DNA of 64,000 nucleotides from Litorimonas sp. (GTDB lineage Bacteria > Pseudomonadota > Alphaproteobacteria > Caulobacterales > Maricaulaceae). The stretch spans positions 1 through 64,000 of the forward strand of contig JAPYSU010000012.1 in NCBI GenBank assembly GCA_029936425.1. Direction: 5' to 3'. The stretch's first letter is position 1; every line of letters begins with the position of its first letter. The notes beneath the pieces are model-generated. The model was given only the letters and a program-made list of their open reading frames with translations. It was not told where the DNA came from and searched no databases. Positions 1 through 9,467 of this stretch are shown piece after piece. The translations under genes were made by a program, and so were the position numbers.

Positions 1-263
1 AAGCTTATATCCTGACGAAGGAAGAAGGCGGGCGTCATACGCCGTTCTTCAACAATTACCGTCCACAATTTTACTTCCGGACAACGGATGTGACCGGTGT
101 TGTAAGCCTTAAGTCAGGGACAGAGATGGTTATGCCGGGCGACAATGTGAACATTGACGTTGAGCTTATCGTGCCAATCGCCATGGAAGAGAAGCTCCGC
201 TTCGCTATCCGTGAAGGCGGACGCACCGTCGGCGCCGGCGTCGTCTCTAAGATTACTGATTAA
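1..263 (+). CDS. tuf: Elongation factor Tu, C-terminal fragment
   Basis: The frame is open from the first bases of the window and stops at TAA 261-263, giving the last 86 codons of EF-Tu, the GTPase that brings aminoacyl-tRNA to the ribosome. What is visible is beta-barrel domain 3: [18 protein letters not shown] near the start, [17 protein letters not shown] in the middle and [11 protein letters not shown] at the end. The GTP-binding domain lies upstream of the window. Its place directly before rpsJ is the usual str/S10 junction in proteobacteria. Confidence 0.96.
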   Translation, partial: AYILTKEEGGRHTPFFNNYRPQFYFRTTDVTGVVSLKSGTEMVMPGDNVNIDVELIVPIAMEEKLRFAIREGGRTVGAGVVSKITD

Positions 264-285
264 GTCAGTTAAGTAACTCATTTGT

Positions 286-309
286 CCGGTGCCACCAAGG
301 CGGCGCCGG
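286..309 (+). other. GC-rich hairpin between tuf and rpsJ
   Basis: CCGGTGCC (286-293) pairs with GGCGCCGG (302-309) around an 8-nt loop, with one G-U pair. The sequence after it is only moderately T-rich, so it could be a weak terminator or attenuator for tuf, a processing site, or mRNA structure in the rpsJ leader. The function is inferred from position only. Confidence 0.45.
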
Positions 310-344
310 GTTCGTTGTTTGAAGCGTAAAGATTAGGCCCTGTT

Positions 345-659
345 ATGGATCGTCAAAATATTCGCATCCGGTTGAAAGCCTTCGACCACCGTATTCTCGA
401 TACTTCTACCAAGGAGATCGTCTCTACGGCTAAGCGCACCGGTGCTACCGTGCGCGGGCCCATTCCGCTGCCAACCCGGATTGAGCGTTTTACTGTAAAC
501 CGCTCACCACATGTTAATAAGAAATCTCGCGAGCAATTCGAGATCCGTACGCATAAGCGTATGCTCGATATCGTGGACCCAACACCACAAACCGTGGACG
601 CGCTGATGAAGCTCGACCTCGCGGCCGGTGTTGATGTTGAAATCAAATTGGGAGCATAG
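345..659 (+). CDS. rpsJ: 30S ribosomal protein S10 (uS10)
   Basis: 104 aa, full length for S10, a 30S head protein that also acts as NusE in antitermination with NusB. The beginning [19 protein letters not shown] and the conserved loop [20 protein letters not shown] (about residues 42-61) identify it. It is the first gene of the S10 cluster here, 81 nt after tuf and 2 nt before rplC, so it is co-transcribed with everything downstream. Confidence 0.98.
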   Translation: MDRQNIRIRLKAFDHRILDTSTKEIVSTAKRTGATVRGPIPLPTRIERFTVNRSPHVNKKSREQFEIRTHKRMLDIVDPTPQTVDALMKLDLAAGVDVEIKLGA

Positions 660-661
660 AC

Positions 662-1477
662 ATGTTACGTACAGGTCTATTAGCAAAAAAACTGGGTATG
701 ACCCGCGTCTATGACGATTTGGGTAATCACGTGCCTGTAACTGTCCTTGCTCTAGAGGGCTGTCAGGTCGTGGCTCAAAAAACACAAGAGCGGGATGGCT
801 ACACAGCTATTCAGCTTGGGTCGGGTGAAGCGAAACCTAAGCGCGTCTCCAAAGCAGAACGTGAGCGTTTTGCCAAAGCGTCTGTGACGCCCAAGAAAAA
901 GCTCGTCGAATTCCGAGTTGATGCAGAAAATCTGGTTGAGGTTGGTGAAGAGCTAATCGCCGGTCACTTCTTGCCTGGTCAATATGTTGACGTCTCCGGC
1001 GTCACTGTGGGTAAGGGGTTTGCTGGTGCGATGAAACGCCACAATTTTGGTGGCCTTCGCGCCACACATGGTGTGTCTATCTCTCACAGATCGCATGGCT
1101 CTACCGGTCAGTGTCAGGATCCGGGTAAGGTCTTTAAAGGCAAGAAAATGGCGGGCCATATGGGCGCCGTTCGCCGGACAAACCAGAATTTGGAAATTGC
1201 CCGTATCGAAATTGAAGATGGTTTGCTTCTTATTAAAGGCGCAACACCGGGCGCAAAAGGGACATGGCTCGAAGTTCGTGATGCTGTGAAAAAGCCGCAA
1301 CCGGAAGGTCTTATCTTCCCGGCAGCGACGATGACAGATCGTAAAGAGGCTCTGAAAGCGGCAGACGAAGCCGAAGCAGCGGCCCTGGCGGAAGCGGAAG
1401 CAGAAGCCAAGCGCGTTGCAGAAGAGCAAGCGGCAGCCATGGCGGCCACAACTGATGAAGATGGCGGAGAAGGCTAA
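662..1477 (+). CDS. rplC: 50S ribosomal protein L3 (uL3) with acidic/Ala-rich tail
   Basis: 271 aa. L3 is an early-assembly protein of the large subunit near the peptidyl-transferase centre. The N-terminal [14 protein letters not shown] and the central loop [20 protein letters not shown] (about residues 141-160) with KMAGHMG are diagnostic; the glutamine of GQCQDP is the usual methylation site region. Bacterial L3 is typically about 210-220 residues; here about 50 extra residues of an Ala/Glu/Lys tail ([20 protein letters not shown]) follow the fold. The stop codon directly abuts the rplD ATG. Confidence 0.97.
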   Translation: MLRTGLLAKKLGMTRVYDDLGNHVPVTVLALEGCQVVAQKTQERDGYTAIQLGSGEAKPKRVSKAERERFAKASVTPKKKLVEFRVDAENLVEVGEELIAGHFLPGQYVDVSGVTVGKGFAGAMKRHNFGGLRATHGVSISHRSHGSTGQCQDPGKVFKGKKMAGHMGAVRRTNQNLEIARIEIEDGLLLIKGATPGAKGTWLEVRDAVKKPQPEGLIFPAATMTDRKEALKAADEAEAAALAEAEAEAKRVAEEQAAAMAATTDEDGGEG

Positions 1478-2098
1478 ATGAAACTCGACGTCCAAACACT
1501 TGCGGGTAAGGCTTCCGGCTCCGTCGATCTCGACGATGCCATTTTCGCCAATGAGCCCAGAAAAGACATTCTCCACCGTATGGTTCGCTATCAATTAGCG
1601 CGTCGTCAGGCTGGTACGCATGAAGTTCAGGAGCGCGGTGACGTTTCCAAGCGTAAAAAACGTATTGGTCGCCAAAAGGGCGGCGGTACGGCGCGTCACG
1701 GTAACGGCTCTGTATCCCAGTTCCGCGGCGGTGCAAAAGCGCACGGCCCTCGCGTTCGGTCACATGCTCATGCTTTGCCGAAAAAGCTTCGCGCACTGGC
1801 TTTGCGTCATGCTTTGTCTGCCAAGGCCGGCGCCAAAGAGCTCATCATTATTGATGACGCGACGTTGAAGTCTTCCAAGACGGCTGAACTGCGCAAGCAG
1901 CTTGCGGCGCTCGGAGCGACAAACGCCCTGATCGTCAGCGGAAGCGAGATTGAAGAAAACTTCGCCAAAGCGGCGCGCAACATTCCAAACCTGGATGTGC
2001 TGCCAAGCCAAGGCGCTAACGTATATGACATTCTGAAGCGTCACACACTCGTGTTGACAAAGCAGGCTGTCGCAGATTTGGAGGCTCGTCTAAAATGA
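1478..2098 (+). CDS. rplD: 50S ribosomal protein L4 (uL4)
   Basis: 206 aa, normal length. L4 lines the exit tunnel and in enterobacteria also represses the S10 operon; whether that happens here cannot be seen. The Arg/Gly-rich tunnel loop ([15 protein letters not shown], then [11 protein letters not shown], about residues 65-93) is intact. The ATG follows the rplC stop with no gap, and the gene ends in an ATGA overlap with rplW, so translation of the three genes is probably coupled. Confidence 0.97.
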   Translation: MKLDVQTLAGKASGSVDLDDAIFANEPRKDILHRMVRYQLARRQAGTHEVQERGDVSKRKKRIGRQKGGGTARHGNGSVSQFRGGAKAHGPRVRSHAHALPKKLRALALRHALSAKAGAKELIIIDDATLKSSKTAELRKQLAALGATNALIVSGSEIEENFAKAARNIPNLDVLPSQGANVYDILKRHTLVLTKQAVADLEARLK

Positions 2099-2391
2099 GT
2101 GTAGCTGCCCGCCATTATGATACGGTGGTCTCTCCGATCATCACAGAGAAGACAACAATCATTTCGGAAAACAACCAGGTTGTTTTCGAAGTGCCGCTGA
2201 ACGCGTCCAAGCCGGACATCAAAGAAGCTATTGAGCAATTGTTCAAAGTTTCTGTAACGGCTGTGAACACGCTTCGCGTTAAAGGTAAAACCAAACGCTT
2301 CCGGGGACGCCCCGGTCGTCGCAATGATGTCAAAAAGGCTGTTGTAACGTTGAAAGACGGCGACAGCATCGACATCGCAACCGGACTGTAG
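2095..2391 (+). CDS. rplW: 50S ribosomal protein L23 (uL23)
   Basis: 98 aa, typical length. L23 sits at the tunnel exit and is the docking site for trigger factor and SRP. Recognised by [21 protein letters not shown] and the basic hairpin [17 protein letters not shown]. The start ATG overlaps the rplD stop (ATGA at 2095-2098). Confidence 0.97.
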   Translation: MSVAARHYDTVVSPIITEKTTIISENNQVVFEVPLNASKPDIKEAIEQLFKVSVTAVNTLRVKGKTKRFRGRPGRRNDVKKAVVTLKDGDSIDIATGL

Positions 2392-2400
2392 GACAAGAAA

Positions 2401-3237
2401 ATGGCTTTAAAGACATTTAATCCGACCAGCCCTTCACGCCGTCACCTTGTTCGTGTCGACCGTGAAGAGTTACACAAAGGTCGCCCCGAAAAGTCACTGA
2501 CCGAAGGTCTGACGAAAACAGGTGGCCGTAACAATACAGGTCGTATCACATCTCGTCGTCAGGGCGGTGGTCACAAACGTCTCTATCGTGTTATCGACTT
2601 CAAGCGTAACAAGATGGATATGGAAGCGACTGTTCTGCGTTTGGAATATGATCCTAACCGTACGGCTTTCATCGCGCTCGTTGAGTATAAAGACGGTGAA
2701 AAAGCATATATCCTTGCGCCGCAACGCCTGTCTGAAGGAGATAAGATTCTCTCTTCTGCCAAAGGTGACGTGAAGCCAGGAAATGCCATGCCTTTGCGCG
2801 CTATGCCTGTTGGAACAATTATTCACAATGTTGAACTGAAACCTGGCAAGGGGGGCCAAATGGCTCGCTCCGCCGGTGCTTATGCCCAGCTTGTTGGTCG
2901 TTCTGAAGGTTATGCTCAAATTCGTCTGAAGTCTGGCGAAATGCGCATGGTTCACCAGTCCTGCATGGCAACCGTTGGGGCGGTATCCAATCCGGATCAC
3001 ATGAACATCAACCTTGGTAAGGCGGGTCGCAAGCGCTGGCTCGGTAAACGTCCTGCGGTTCGCGGCGTTGCCATGAACCCGGTAGATCACCCGCACGGTG
3101 GTGGTGAAGGCCGTACTTCCGGGGGTCGTCACCCAGTGACGCCTTGGGGTAAGCCAACTAAAGGCGCGCGTACTCGCTCGAATAAAGCGACTGACAAATT
3201 CATCATTCGTTCGCGTCACGCGAAGAAAAAACGTTAG
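2401..3237 (+). CDS. rplB: 50S ribosomal protein L2 (uL2)
   Basis: 278 aa, full length. L2 is needed for subunit association and peptidyl transferase. The signature [21 protein letters not shown] (about residues 226-246) contains the conserved histidine implicated in activity in E. coli, and the N-terminal [20 protein letters not shown] is typical. It lies 9 nt after rplW and 12 nt before rpsS in the same operon. Confidence 0.98.
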   Translation: MALKTFNPTSPSRRHLVRVDREELHKGRPEKSLTEGLTKTGGRNNTGRITSRRQGGGHKRLYRVIDFKRNKMDMEATVLRLEYDPNRTAFIALVEYKDGEKAYILAPQRLSEGDKILSSAKGDVKPGNAMPLRAMPVGTIIHNVELKPGKGGQMARSAGAYAQLVGRSEGYAQIRLKSGEMRMVHQSCMATVGAVSNPDHMNINLGKAGRKRWLGKRPAVRGVAMNPVDHPHGGGEGRTSGGRHPVTPWGKPTKGARTRSNKATDKFIIRSRHAKKKR

Positions 3238-3249
3238 GGAGCGCGGAGT

Positions 3250-3528
3250 ATGCCACGTTCAGTCTGGAAAGGCCCGTTTGTTGACGGGTATCTGCTTAAA
3301 AAAGCCGAAGCCTCTCGCGCAGAGGGTCGTCATAAACCAATCAAGACTTGGTCACGTCGATCAACAATCATGCCGAATTTTGTGGGCCTGACATTTCAGG
3401 TTCATAACGGCCAGAAATTTATTCCTGTCCTCATTGACGAGGACATGGTGGGGCACAAGCTCGGCGAATTTGCGCCGACGCGTACTTATTACGGTCACAC
3501 GGCCGATAAAAAAGCCAAACGGAAGTAG
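3250..3528 (+). CDS. rpsS: 30S ribosomal protein S19 (uS19)
   Basis: 92 aa. S19 is in the 30S head and contacts S13 and the A-site tRNA. The conserved [20 protein letters not shown] start, [18 protein letters not shown] core and [20 protein letters not shown] end are all present. The gene is 12 nt after rplB and 6 nt before rplV. Confidence 0.97.
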   Translation: MPRSVWKGPFVDGYLLKKAEASRAEGRHKPIKTWSRRSTIMPNFVGLTFQVHNGQKFIPVLIDEDMVGHKLGEFAPTRTYYGHTADKKAKRK

Positions 3529-3534
3529 ATAGCC

Positions 3535-4035
3535 ATGGCAAAAGAAAAAAATCCACGTCGCGTTGGCGACAAAGAGGCACGCGCCAAGCTGCGCATGATC
3601 CGGATCAGCCCTATCAAGCTGAACCTGGTGGCTCAGCTTATTCGGGGCAAAAAAGTCGAGACAGCTTTGGCTGATCTGGAATTTTCGCATAAGCGGATTT
3701 CCGGTGAGGTTAAAAAGGTTCTCGAGAGCGCCATTGCGAATGCCGAAAACAATCACGGTCTTGATATCGACTCTCTTGTCGTTTCAGAGGCCTATGTCGG
3801 TAAGAACTTTGTGATGAAGCGTTTTCGCGCTCGGGCCCGTGGCCGCGGCGCTCGTATTTTGAAGCCGTTTTCCGAACTGACAATCGTCGTGCGTGAGCAG
3901 GATGAAGAGGTCGCGGAAGTCGCGCCGAAGCCAGAGAAGAAGGCCGCCAAAAAGGCTGAGCCGAAATCTGAGAAGAAGGCTGAGAAGAAAGACGCGCCTA
4001 AAAAGGCCGAGAAGACAAAAGAGAAGGCTGCGTAA
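3535..4035 (+). CDS. rplV: 50S ribosomal protein L22 (uL22) with Lys/Glu/Ala tail
   Basis: 166 aa. The fold ([20 protein letters not shown], then [20 protein letters not shown] as the tunnel beta-hairpin and C-terminal strand) ends near residue 120. The remaining roughly 45 residues are a low-complexity Lys/Glu/Ala/Pro tail ([20 protein letters not shown]), longer than the usual L22 of about 110-127 aa. Such tails are seen in some alphaproteobacterial L22 proteins and are probably disordered outside the ribosome surface. The stop codon shares its A with the rpsC start (TAATG). Confidence 0.97.
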   Translation: MAKEKNPRRVGDKEARAKLRMIRISPIKLNLVAQLIRGKKVETALADLEFSHKRISGEVKKVLESAIANAENNHGLDIDSLVVSEAYVGKNFVMKRFRARARGRGARILKPFSELTIVVREQDEEVAEVAPKPEKKAAKKAEPKSEKKAEKKDAPKKAEKTKEKAA

Positions 4036-4772
4036 TGGGTCAGAAGATTAATCCAATTGGCCTTCGCCTCGGTATTAACCGGACTTGGTCATCTCGCTGG
4101 TACGCAAACACGTCCGAATATGGCGATCTGTTGCATCAGGATTTGGCCATTCGTGCATTTTTGGCGTCAGAGCTGAAAAACGCGTCTGTTTCCCGTGTTG
4201 TTATCGAACGTCCACACAAGACATGCCGCATCACAATTTACACGGCCCGTCCGGGTGTTGTGATCGGTAAAAAAGGCGCGGACATCGAAGTGCTTCGTAA
4301 GAAAGTCGCGTCTATGGTTGACGGCGAAGTGTTCATCAACCTCGTTGAAGTTCGCAAGCCTGAAGTCGATGCGAACCTTGTCGCTGACGGGATTGCCCAA
4401 CAGCTTGAGCGCCGGGTCTCTTTCCGCCGCGCAATGAAGCGTTCCATGCAATCCGCGATGCGTATGGGCGCAGAAGGCTGCAAGATTAAAGTTGGCGGTC
4501 GTCTTGGCGGCGCAGAAATTGCTCGGGTTGAACAGTATCAAGAAGGCTCCGTGCCGCTTCATACAATGCGCGCTGATATTGATTACGGCGTAGCACGCGC
4601 GATGACGGCCATGGGTATTATCGGTATTAAAGTTTGGATCAATAAAGGCGAAATCATGGAGCATGACCCATATGCACATGAAAAACGCATGTCTCAGCAG
4701 GGCGATACGCGCTCTCGCGGCGGCAATGATCGTGGTGATCGTGGCGGACGTCGTCCGGCACGCGCCAATTAA
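4035..4772 (+). CDS. rpsC: 30S ribosomal protein S3 (uS3)
   Basis: 245 aa. S3 lies at the mRNA entry site and has helicase activity with S4 and S5. [20 protein letters not shown] starts the protein; the KH domain GXXG is seen in [18 protein letters not shown] (about residues 75-92). The C-terminal tail is Arg/Gly/Asp-rich ([20 protein letters not shown]). Translation is coupled to rplV through TAATG. Confidence 0.97.
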   Translation: MGQKINPIGLRLGINRTWSSRWYANTSEYGDLLHQDLAIRAFLASELKNASVSRVVIERPHKTCRITIYTARPGVVIGKKGADIEVLRKKVASMVDGEVFINLVEVRKPEVDANLVADGIAQQLERRVSFRRAMKRSMQSAMRMGAEGCKIKVGGRLGGAEIARVEQYQEGSVPLHTMRADIDYGVARAMTAMGIIGIKVWINKGEIMEHDPYAHEKRMSQQGDTRSRGGNDRGDRGGRRPARAN

Positions 4773-4789
4773 GATAGAGGCGGAACACA

Positions 4790-5206
4790 ATGTTACAGCC
4801 AAAACGTACAAAATTCCGGAAAGCCCATAAGGGCCGGATTAAAGGTCTTGCCAAAGGTGGTTCGGCTTTGAATTTCGGGTCTTACGGCTTGAAAGCCATG
4901 GAACCTGAGCGCGTTACCGCCCGTCAGATCGAGGCCACTCGCCGGGCGATCACACGTCACATGAAGCGGGCCGGTCGTGTTTGGATCCGGATTTTCCCGG
5001 ACGTCCCAGTGACGAAGAAACCAACCGAAGTTCGGATGGGTAAGGGTAAAGGGTCCGTAGAATTCTGGGCGGCCAAAGTGCGTCCGGGTCGGATCATGTT
5101 TGAAATTGATGGTGTGCCGGATGATGTTGCGCGCGAAGCGCTGCGTCTCGGAGCGGCCAAATTGCCTGTGAAGACGAAAATCGTCACACGCCCAGGCGAG
5201 CAATAG
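4790..5206 (+). CDS. rplP: 50S ribosomal protein L16 (uL16)
   Basis: 138 aa. L16 organises the A-site region of the large subunit. [38 protein letters not shown] and [17 protein letters not shown] are the standard landmarks. Good Shine-Dalgarno-like GAGGCGGAA precedes the ATG. The gene lies 17 nt after rpsC. Confidence 0.97.
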   Translation: MLQPKRTKFRKAHKGRIKGLAKGGSALNFGSYGLKAMEPERVTARQIEATRRAITRHMKRAGRVWIRIFPDVPVTKKPTEVRMGKGKGSVEFWAAKVRPGRIMFEIDGVPDDVAREALRLGAAKLPVKTKIVTRPGEQ

Positions 5207-5215
5207 GAGGCGATG

Positions 5216-5416
5216 ATGAAAGCTACTGACGTCAGAGCCATGAGTGCCGATCAGCTCAATGATGAGTTGCTGAAGCTGAAGAAAGAGCAGTTCAATCTGC
5301 GTTTTCAAGATGCAACCGGCCAATTAGAAAAGACCGCCCGCGTGCGCCAAGTGCGCCGCGACATTGCGCGGGTCAAAACAATCATGGCGGAAAATAAATC
5401 CGCTAAGAAGGCTTAA
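5216..5416 (+). CDS. rpmC: 50S ribosomal protein L29 (uL29)
   Basis: 66 aa from the second of two consecutive ATGs. AGGAGG (5205-5210) is 5 nt from the ATG at 5216 but only 2 nt from the one at 5213, so I choose 5216; the other choice adds one Met. The sequence ([45 protein letters not shown]) is a standard L29 helical hairpin, which sits beside L23 at the tunnel exit. Confidence 0.95.
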   Translation: MKATDVRAMSADQLNDELLKLKKEQFNLRFQDATGQLEKTARVRQVRRDIARVKTIMAENKSAKKA

Positions 5417-5427
5417 GGTAGGTCGAG

Positions 5428-5658
5428 ATGCCAAAACGCGTACTTCAGGGCACAGTAGTGTCAGATAAAGGTGAAAAGACGGTTGTGGTCAGAGTTGAGC
5501 GCGCCTATTTGCACCCTCTGTTGAAAAAGACGATTCGTCGTTCAAAGCGCTACCATGCGCATGACGAAAAGAATGCTCACAAGAACGGTGACATTGTTCG
5601 CATCAGCGAATGTGCGCCAAAGTCAAAATTAAAGCGGTGGGAAGTGGTCTCAGCGTAA
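5428..5658 (+). CDS. rpsQ: 30S ribosomal protein S17 (uS17)
   Basis: 76 aa. S17 is a primary 16S rRNA-binding protein of the 30S body. [20 protein letters not shown] and [20 protein letters not shown] identify the OB-fold. It starts 11 nt after rpmC; a 49-nt spacer then separates it from rplN, the boundary where the spc operon begins in E. coli. I see no terminator or promoter in that spacer, so the cluster is probably continuous. Confidence 0.97.
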   Translation: MPKRVLQGTVVSDKGEKTVVVRVERAYLHPLLKKTIRRSKRYHAHDEKNAHKNGDIVRISECAPKSKLKRWEVVSA

Positions 5659-5707
5659 GGCTTTTCGCCTCTCGTTGACCCCTCTCATATAAACACGGAG
5701 ACGTCTC

Positions 5708-6076
5708 ATGATTCAAATGCAGACAAACCTAGAAGTGGCCGATAACTCCGGCGCCCGCCGCGTTCAGTGCATCAAAGTGCTTGGCGGTTCCAAGCGCCGT
5801 TATGCACATGTCGGCGATACGATTGTGGTTTCGGTCAAAGAAGCCATTCCGCGCGGCAAAGTTAAAAAAGGCGATGTGCGGAAAGCTATTGTCGTTCGCG
5901 TGCGGAAAGATATACAGCGCCGCGACGGATCAGTTATCCGCTTTGACGGCAATGCGGCTGTCATCATCAATAATAATGGTGAGCCGATCGGCACACGGAT
6001 TTTTGGCCCGGTTCCTCGTGAACTTCGCGCTAAAAACCACATGAAGATCGTCTCTCTGGCTCCAGAGGTACTCTAA
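5708..6076 (+). CDS. rplN: 50S ribosomal protein L14 (uL14)
   Basis: 122 aa, the universal length. L14 contributes to the intersubunit bridge B8 and the binding site of ribosome silencing factor. Conserved [20 protein letters not shown] start and [20 protein letters not shown] core. A well-placed GGAGA precedes the ATG. Confidence 0.98.
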   Translation: MIQMQTNLEVADNSGARRVQCIKVLGGSKRRYAHVGDTIVVSVKEAIPRGKVKKGDVRKAIVVRVRKDIQRRDGSVIRFDGNAAVIINNNGEPIGTRIFGPVPRELRAKNHMKIVSLAPEVL

Positions 6077-6078
6077 CC

Positions 6079-6399
6079 ATGGCTGCGAAGATTAAAAAAG
6101 GCGACTATGTCGTCGTTATCGCCGGTAAGGATAAAGGCCGTAAGGGCGAAGTCCTCAAGGTCTCGCCGAAAGACGAGAAAGTCGTCGTAAAAGGCATCCG
6201 TATGGTCAAGCGTCATGTGCGCCCAAGCCAGATGGATCCGGATGGCGGCATCAAAGAATTCGAAGCGCCGATTCACGTTTCCAACGTGGCGCATCTCGAT
6301 CCGAAAGAAGATAAACCCACGCGCGTGGGCTTTAAGACGTTGAAAGACGGTAAAAAAGTTCGCGTTGCCAGAAAGTCAGGGGAAGTCATCGATGGCTAA
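6079..6399 (+). CDS. rplX: 50S ribosomal protein L24 (uL24)
   Basis: 106 aa. L24 initiates 50S assembly. The KOW motif ([20 protein letters not shown], residues 5-24) is clear, followed by [20 protein letters not shown] and [10 protein letters not shown]. The last 8 nt overlap the start of rplE. Confidence 0.97.
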   Translation: MAAKIKKGDYVVVIAGKDKGRKGEVLKVSPKDEKVVVKGIRMVKRHVRPSQMDPDGGIKEFEAPIHVSNVAHLDPKEDKPTRVGFKTLKDGKKVRVARKSGEVIDG

Positions 6400-6946
6400 A
6401 CCGTATGAACCACGCCTCGCGGCGGTCTATCGTGATGAAGTCCGTGCGAAGATGAAAGAACAGTTCGGTTACACGTCCGAAATGCAAGTTCCGCGCATCG
6501 AAAAGATCGTGTTGAACATGGGCATTGGCGAAGGTGTTGGAGATAAGAAAAAAGTTCAGGCCGCAATGGAAGAGCTTGAATTGATCTCCGGTCAAAAACC
6601 TGTTCCCTGCGTTGCGAAAAAGTCGATTGCCGGCTTCAAGCTTCGTGACGGAATGGTGATTGGCACCAAAGTGACTTTACGCCGCGATAAGATGTATGAA
6701 TTTCTCGATCGTCTGGTCAACATTGCGTTGCCACGTGTACGAGACTTCCGGGGCCTGAACGGTAAAAGCTTTGACGGTCATGGTAACTATGCCATGGGCC
6801 TAAAAGAGCACATCGTTTTCCCGGAAATCGATTATGATAAAGTTGATTCCGTTCGCGGAATGGACATCGTGGTGCAAACAAGCGCCCCAACAGATGAAGA
6901 AGCCAAGGCATTACTGGCCGCGTTCTCATTCCCTTTCAGAAACTGA
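6392..6946 (+). CDS. rplE: 50S ribosomal protein L5 (uL5)
   Basis: 184 aa from the ATG at 6392, which has AGGGGAAG at 6378-6385 as ribosome-binding site and gives the normal L5 start [17 protein letters not shown] longer frame from 6365 exists but lies inside rplX and would add nine non-conserved residues. L5 binds 5S rRNA. Landmarks: [37 protein letters not shown], and the C-terminal [19 protein letters not shown]. The 8-nt overlap with rplX suggests coupling. Confidence 0.96.
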   Translation: MAKPYEPRLAAVYRDEVRAKMKEQFGYTSEMQVPRIEKIVLNMGIGEGVGDKKKVQAAMEELELISGQKPVPCVAKKSIAGFKLRDGMVIGTKVTLRRDKMYEFLDRLVNIALPRVRDFRGLNGKSFDGHGNYAMGLKEHIVFPEIDYDKVDSVRGMDIVVQTSAPTDEEAKALLAAFSFPFRN

Positions 6947-7031
6947 TCTGAACGGAATTAGAGCGAACGCAGTAAGCAAAGCGGGACGCTAGGCAATCAA
7001 GTCTAGGTCTTTGCAAACAGGAGACTATTAA

Positions 7032-7337
7032 ATGGCTAAAGTAAGCTCAGTCGAGCGCAATCTTAAGCGTCAGCGTCTTGTGGCAAAATATGCCGCCAAG
7101 CGCGCTCTGCTCAAAGATATCGCCCGCAACAAGGATCTGCCGGTTGAAGAGCGCTTTCAGGCGCAGCTGAAACTCGCGGCTCTGCCCCGTAATTCTGCCG
7201 AAACCCGTATCCGCAACCGTTGCCAGGTCACCGGTCGTCCGCGTGGGTATTATCGTAAAATGAAAATGTCCCGTATTGCGCTTCGCGATTTGGGCTCCAT
7301 GGGCCTTATTCCCGGCCTTGTAAAATCTAGCTGGTAG
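7032..7337 (+). CDS. rpsN: 30S ribosomal protein S14 (uS14), zinc-free form
   Basis: 101 aa. The long form of S14 without the two CxxC zinc pairs; only one Cys occurs ([17 protein letters not shown], about residues 62-78). It belongs to the 30S head near S10 and S19. It follows an 85-nt spacer after rplE, in which I see a good AACAGGAGACT ribosome-binding site but no convincing terminator. Confidence 0.97.
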   Translation: MAKVSSVERNLKRQRLVAKYAAKRALLKDIARNKDLPVEERFQAQLKLAALPRNSAETRIRNRCQVTGRPRGYYRKMKMSRIALRDLGSMGLIPGLVKSSW

Positions 7338-7349
7338 AGGAGAGACCCG

Positions 7350-7748
7350 ATGTCATTTTCAGATCCTCTCGGAGATATGCTGACGCGTATCCGTAACGCT
7401 ATCTTGCGTAATCGGTCCTCCGTTATGACTCCTGCGTCTAATTTGCGTGGCCGCGTCCTCGACGTGCTGGCCGATGAAGGCTTTATTCGTAGCTATGAAG
7501 AAACAACAGACGAAGCCGGTTTCCGGGCGTTTAATGTTGAGTTGAAATATTTTGAAGGCGAAGCCGTTATTCGCGAAATTAAGCGTATCTCCAAACCTGG
7601 ACGTCGCGTTTATTCTTCCGTGAAGACACTTCCCCAGGTCCGTAACGGGCTTGGTATTGCCATCCTGTCCACCCCTAAAGGCGTTATGAGTGACGCGGCG
7701 GCTCGTGAAAACAATGTCGGCGGCGAAGTTCTTTGCCAGGTGTCATAG
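7350..7748 (+). CDS. rpsH: 30S ribosomal protein S8 (uS8)
   Basis: 132 aa. S8 binds the central domain of 16S rRNA, and in E. coli represses the spc operon. [20 protein letters not shown] at the start and [20 protein letters not shown] at the end are standard. The ribosome-binding site is GAGGAGAGA. 12 nt after rpsN. Confidence 0.97.
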   Translation: MSFSDPLGDMLTRIRNAILRNRSSVMTPASNLRGRVLDVLADEGFIRSYEETTDEAGFRAFNVELKYFEGEAVIREIKRISKPGRRVYSSVKTLPQVRNGLGIAILSTPKGVMSDAAARENNVGGEVLCQVS

Positions 7749-7757
7749 GAGAGTTTT

Positions 7758-8291
7758 ATGTCACGTATTGGTAAAAGACCGGTCAAGGTTGTTGATGGTG
7801 TAGATCTGACTTCAAAGGGTCAGCTTGTTTCCGTCAAAGGCCCAAAGGGTGAGCTAAGCTTCACACTTCCAGAAGCCGTTAAGGGCTCTCTGAAAGATGG
7901 TGAGTATACACTTACAACAGTTGAGGGCGCTAAAAACGCCAGTGCCATGTGGGGCATGAGCCGCACTATGGTTGAAAATATGATCCAAGGTGTTACGAAC
8001 GGCTTTTCGAAAGAGCTTGAGCTTCGCGGCGTTGGGTACAGAGCGTCGATGAAAGGCAATGATTTGTCTATGCAGCTCGGCTTCTCTCACGATGTTGATT
8101 TTACACCGCCTGAGGGCATTAAAATCGAAGCGCCAAAGCCGACACAGGTTATCGTGTCTGGCATTGATAAGCAGCAAGTCGGTCAAGTTGCCGCGAAAAT
8201 TCGCGGATTTCGGACTCCAGAGCCTTATAAAGGCAAGGGCGTTCGTTATCTGGGCGAATTTGTACGCAGCAAGGAAGGTAAGAAGAAGTAG
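7758..8291 (+). CDS. rplF: 50S ribosomal protein L6 (uL6)
   Basis: 177 aa. L6 lies near the sarcin-ricin loop and the factor-binding site. Two tandem alpha/beta domains can be followed: [17 protein letters not shown] opens the first; [20 protein letters not shown] opens the second; the C-terminal [20 protein letters not shown] is highly conserved. 9 nt after rpsH, 2 nt before rplR. Confidence 0.97.
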   Translation: MSRIGKRPVKVVDGVDLTSKGQLVSVKGPKGELSFTLPEAVKGSLKDGEYTLTTVEGAKNASAMWGMSRTMVENMIQGVTNGFSKELELRGVGYRASMKGNDLSMQLGFSHDVDFTPPEGIKIEAPKPTQVIVSGIDKQQVGQVAAKIRGFRTPEPYKGKGVRYLGEFVRSKEGKKK

Positions 8292-8293
8292 TC

Positions 8294-8644
8294 ATGAAAT
8301 CTGCTCGCAAATCAATGATGCGCCGCGCCGAACGTGTTCGTCGCCGCCTCAAAAAACACGCCCAAGGGCGTCCGCGTTTGTCTGTGTTCCGGTCTGACAA
8401 GAATATTTCTGTTCAGATCATCGATGACACGACAGGCACAACTCTCGCCTCTGCGTCCACACTCGAAGATAAATCGAAAAAAGGCTCGGATGTCAAAGCG
8501 GCTGCCCGTATCGGGAAGCTGATTGCTGAACGGGCTAATAAAGCCAAGGTTGGCGACGTCATTTTTGACCGAGGCGCTTATCTTTATCACGGCCGGGTGA
8601 AAGCTCTGGCCGAAGCGGCTCGCGAAGCCGGACTGAAATTCTAA
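8294..8644 (+). CDS. rplR: 50S ribosomal protein L18 (uL18)
   Basis: 116 aa. L18 binds 5S rRNA together with L5. [20 protein letters not shown] (about residues 14-33) and the C-terminal [20 protein letters not shown] are typical. Translation probably follows rplF directly, as only 2 nt separate them. Confidence 0.97.
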   Translation: MKSARKSMMRRAERVRRRLKKHAQGRPRLSVFRSDKNISVQIIDDTTGTTLASASTLEDKSKKGSDVKAAARIGKLIAERANKAKVGDVIFDRGAYLYHGRVKALAEAAREAGLKF

Positions 8645-8654
8645 GGGATCGATG

Positions 8655-9224
8655 ATGGCACGTAATAACGACAATCGCCGTGGCCGCGACGACGATCAAG
8701 ATAATGAATTCGTCGACCGCTTGGTCCATATTAACCGCGTTGCGAAAACCGTAAAAGGCGGACGCAATATGTCATTTGCCGCTCTCGTAATCGTGGGCGA
8801 CGAAAAAGGCCGTGTTGGTTTTGGTAAGGGTAAAGCCCGTGAGGTGCCTGAGGCCATTCGCAAGGCGTCTGAAGAAGCTAAAAAGACAATGATCCGCGTT
8901 CCTCTTCGTGAAGGCCGCACTTTGCATCATGACGTTCGCGGTCGCCACGGCGCCGGCAAAATTGTCATGCGCTCAGCGCCTCCCGGAACCGGTGTTATTG
9001 CCGGCGGTCCAATGCGGGCTGTTTTGGAATGTCTAGGCGTTCAGGACGTGGTTGGTAAATCTGTTGGCACGTCTAACCCATACAACATGGTGCGGGCGAC
9101 TTTCGATGCGCTGAAGCGTATGGAGAGCCCGCGGACAATCGCCAATAAGCGCGGCAAAAAAGTCGCCGAGATTGTCGAGCGCCGTAAAGATGGTGCGTCA
9201 GCACCTGAAGCGCTCGAAGCTTAA
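8655..9224 (+). CDS. rpsE: 30S ribosomal protein S5 (uS5)
   Basis: 189 aa from the second of two in-frame ATGs (8652, 8655); AAGGGA at 8643-8648 is better spaced for 8655. S5 helps decoding fidelity and is a spectinomycin-resistance locus. [40 protein letters not shown] and the [20 protein letters not shown] stretch show both the double-stranded RNA-binding-like and C-terminal domains. Confidence 0.96.
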   Translation: MARNNDNRRGRDDDQDNEFVDRLVHINRVAKTVKGGRNMSFAALVIVGDEKGRVGFGKGKAREVPEAIRKASEEAKKTMIRVPLREGRTLHHDVRGRHGAGKIVMRSAPPGTGVIAGGPMRAVLECLGVQDVVGKSVGTSNPYNMVRATFDALKRMESPRTIANKRGKKVAEIVERRKDGASAPEALEA

Positions 9225-9235
9225 GGACAAAGATC

Positions 9236-9424
9236 ATGGCGAAGAAAACAACATTGACTGTCCGTCAGACCGGTTCGGCCACTCGCCGTAAGCCGGATCA
9301 GCGTGCGACCCTTGTCGGTCTCGGCCTTGGCCGCATCGGCAAAAGCCGTACATTGGAAAATACACCTAGCGTTCGCGGCATGATTGCCAAGGTCGCTCAC
9401 ATGGTGAAAATTGTAGAAGAGTAG
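9236..9424 (+). CDS. rpmD: 50S ribosomal protein L30 (uL30)
   Basis: 62 aa. Small single-domain L30; [20 protein letters not shown] and [20 protein letters not shown] are recognisable. 11 nt after rpsE; 43 nt before rplO. Confidence 0.95.
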   Translation: MAKKTTLTVRQTGSATRRKPDQRATLVGLGLGRIGKSRTLENTPSVRGMIAKVAHMVKIVEE

Positions 9425-9467
9425 TCTTCTGCCCTGTTGGGTAGATGAAACCTCTTGGAGAAAACAA

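Noticed and set aside
6365..6391. Upstream extension of rplE
   Set aside because: The nine extra residues are not part of L5, lie within rplX, and a good ribosome-binding site supports the ATG at 6392.
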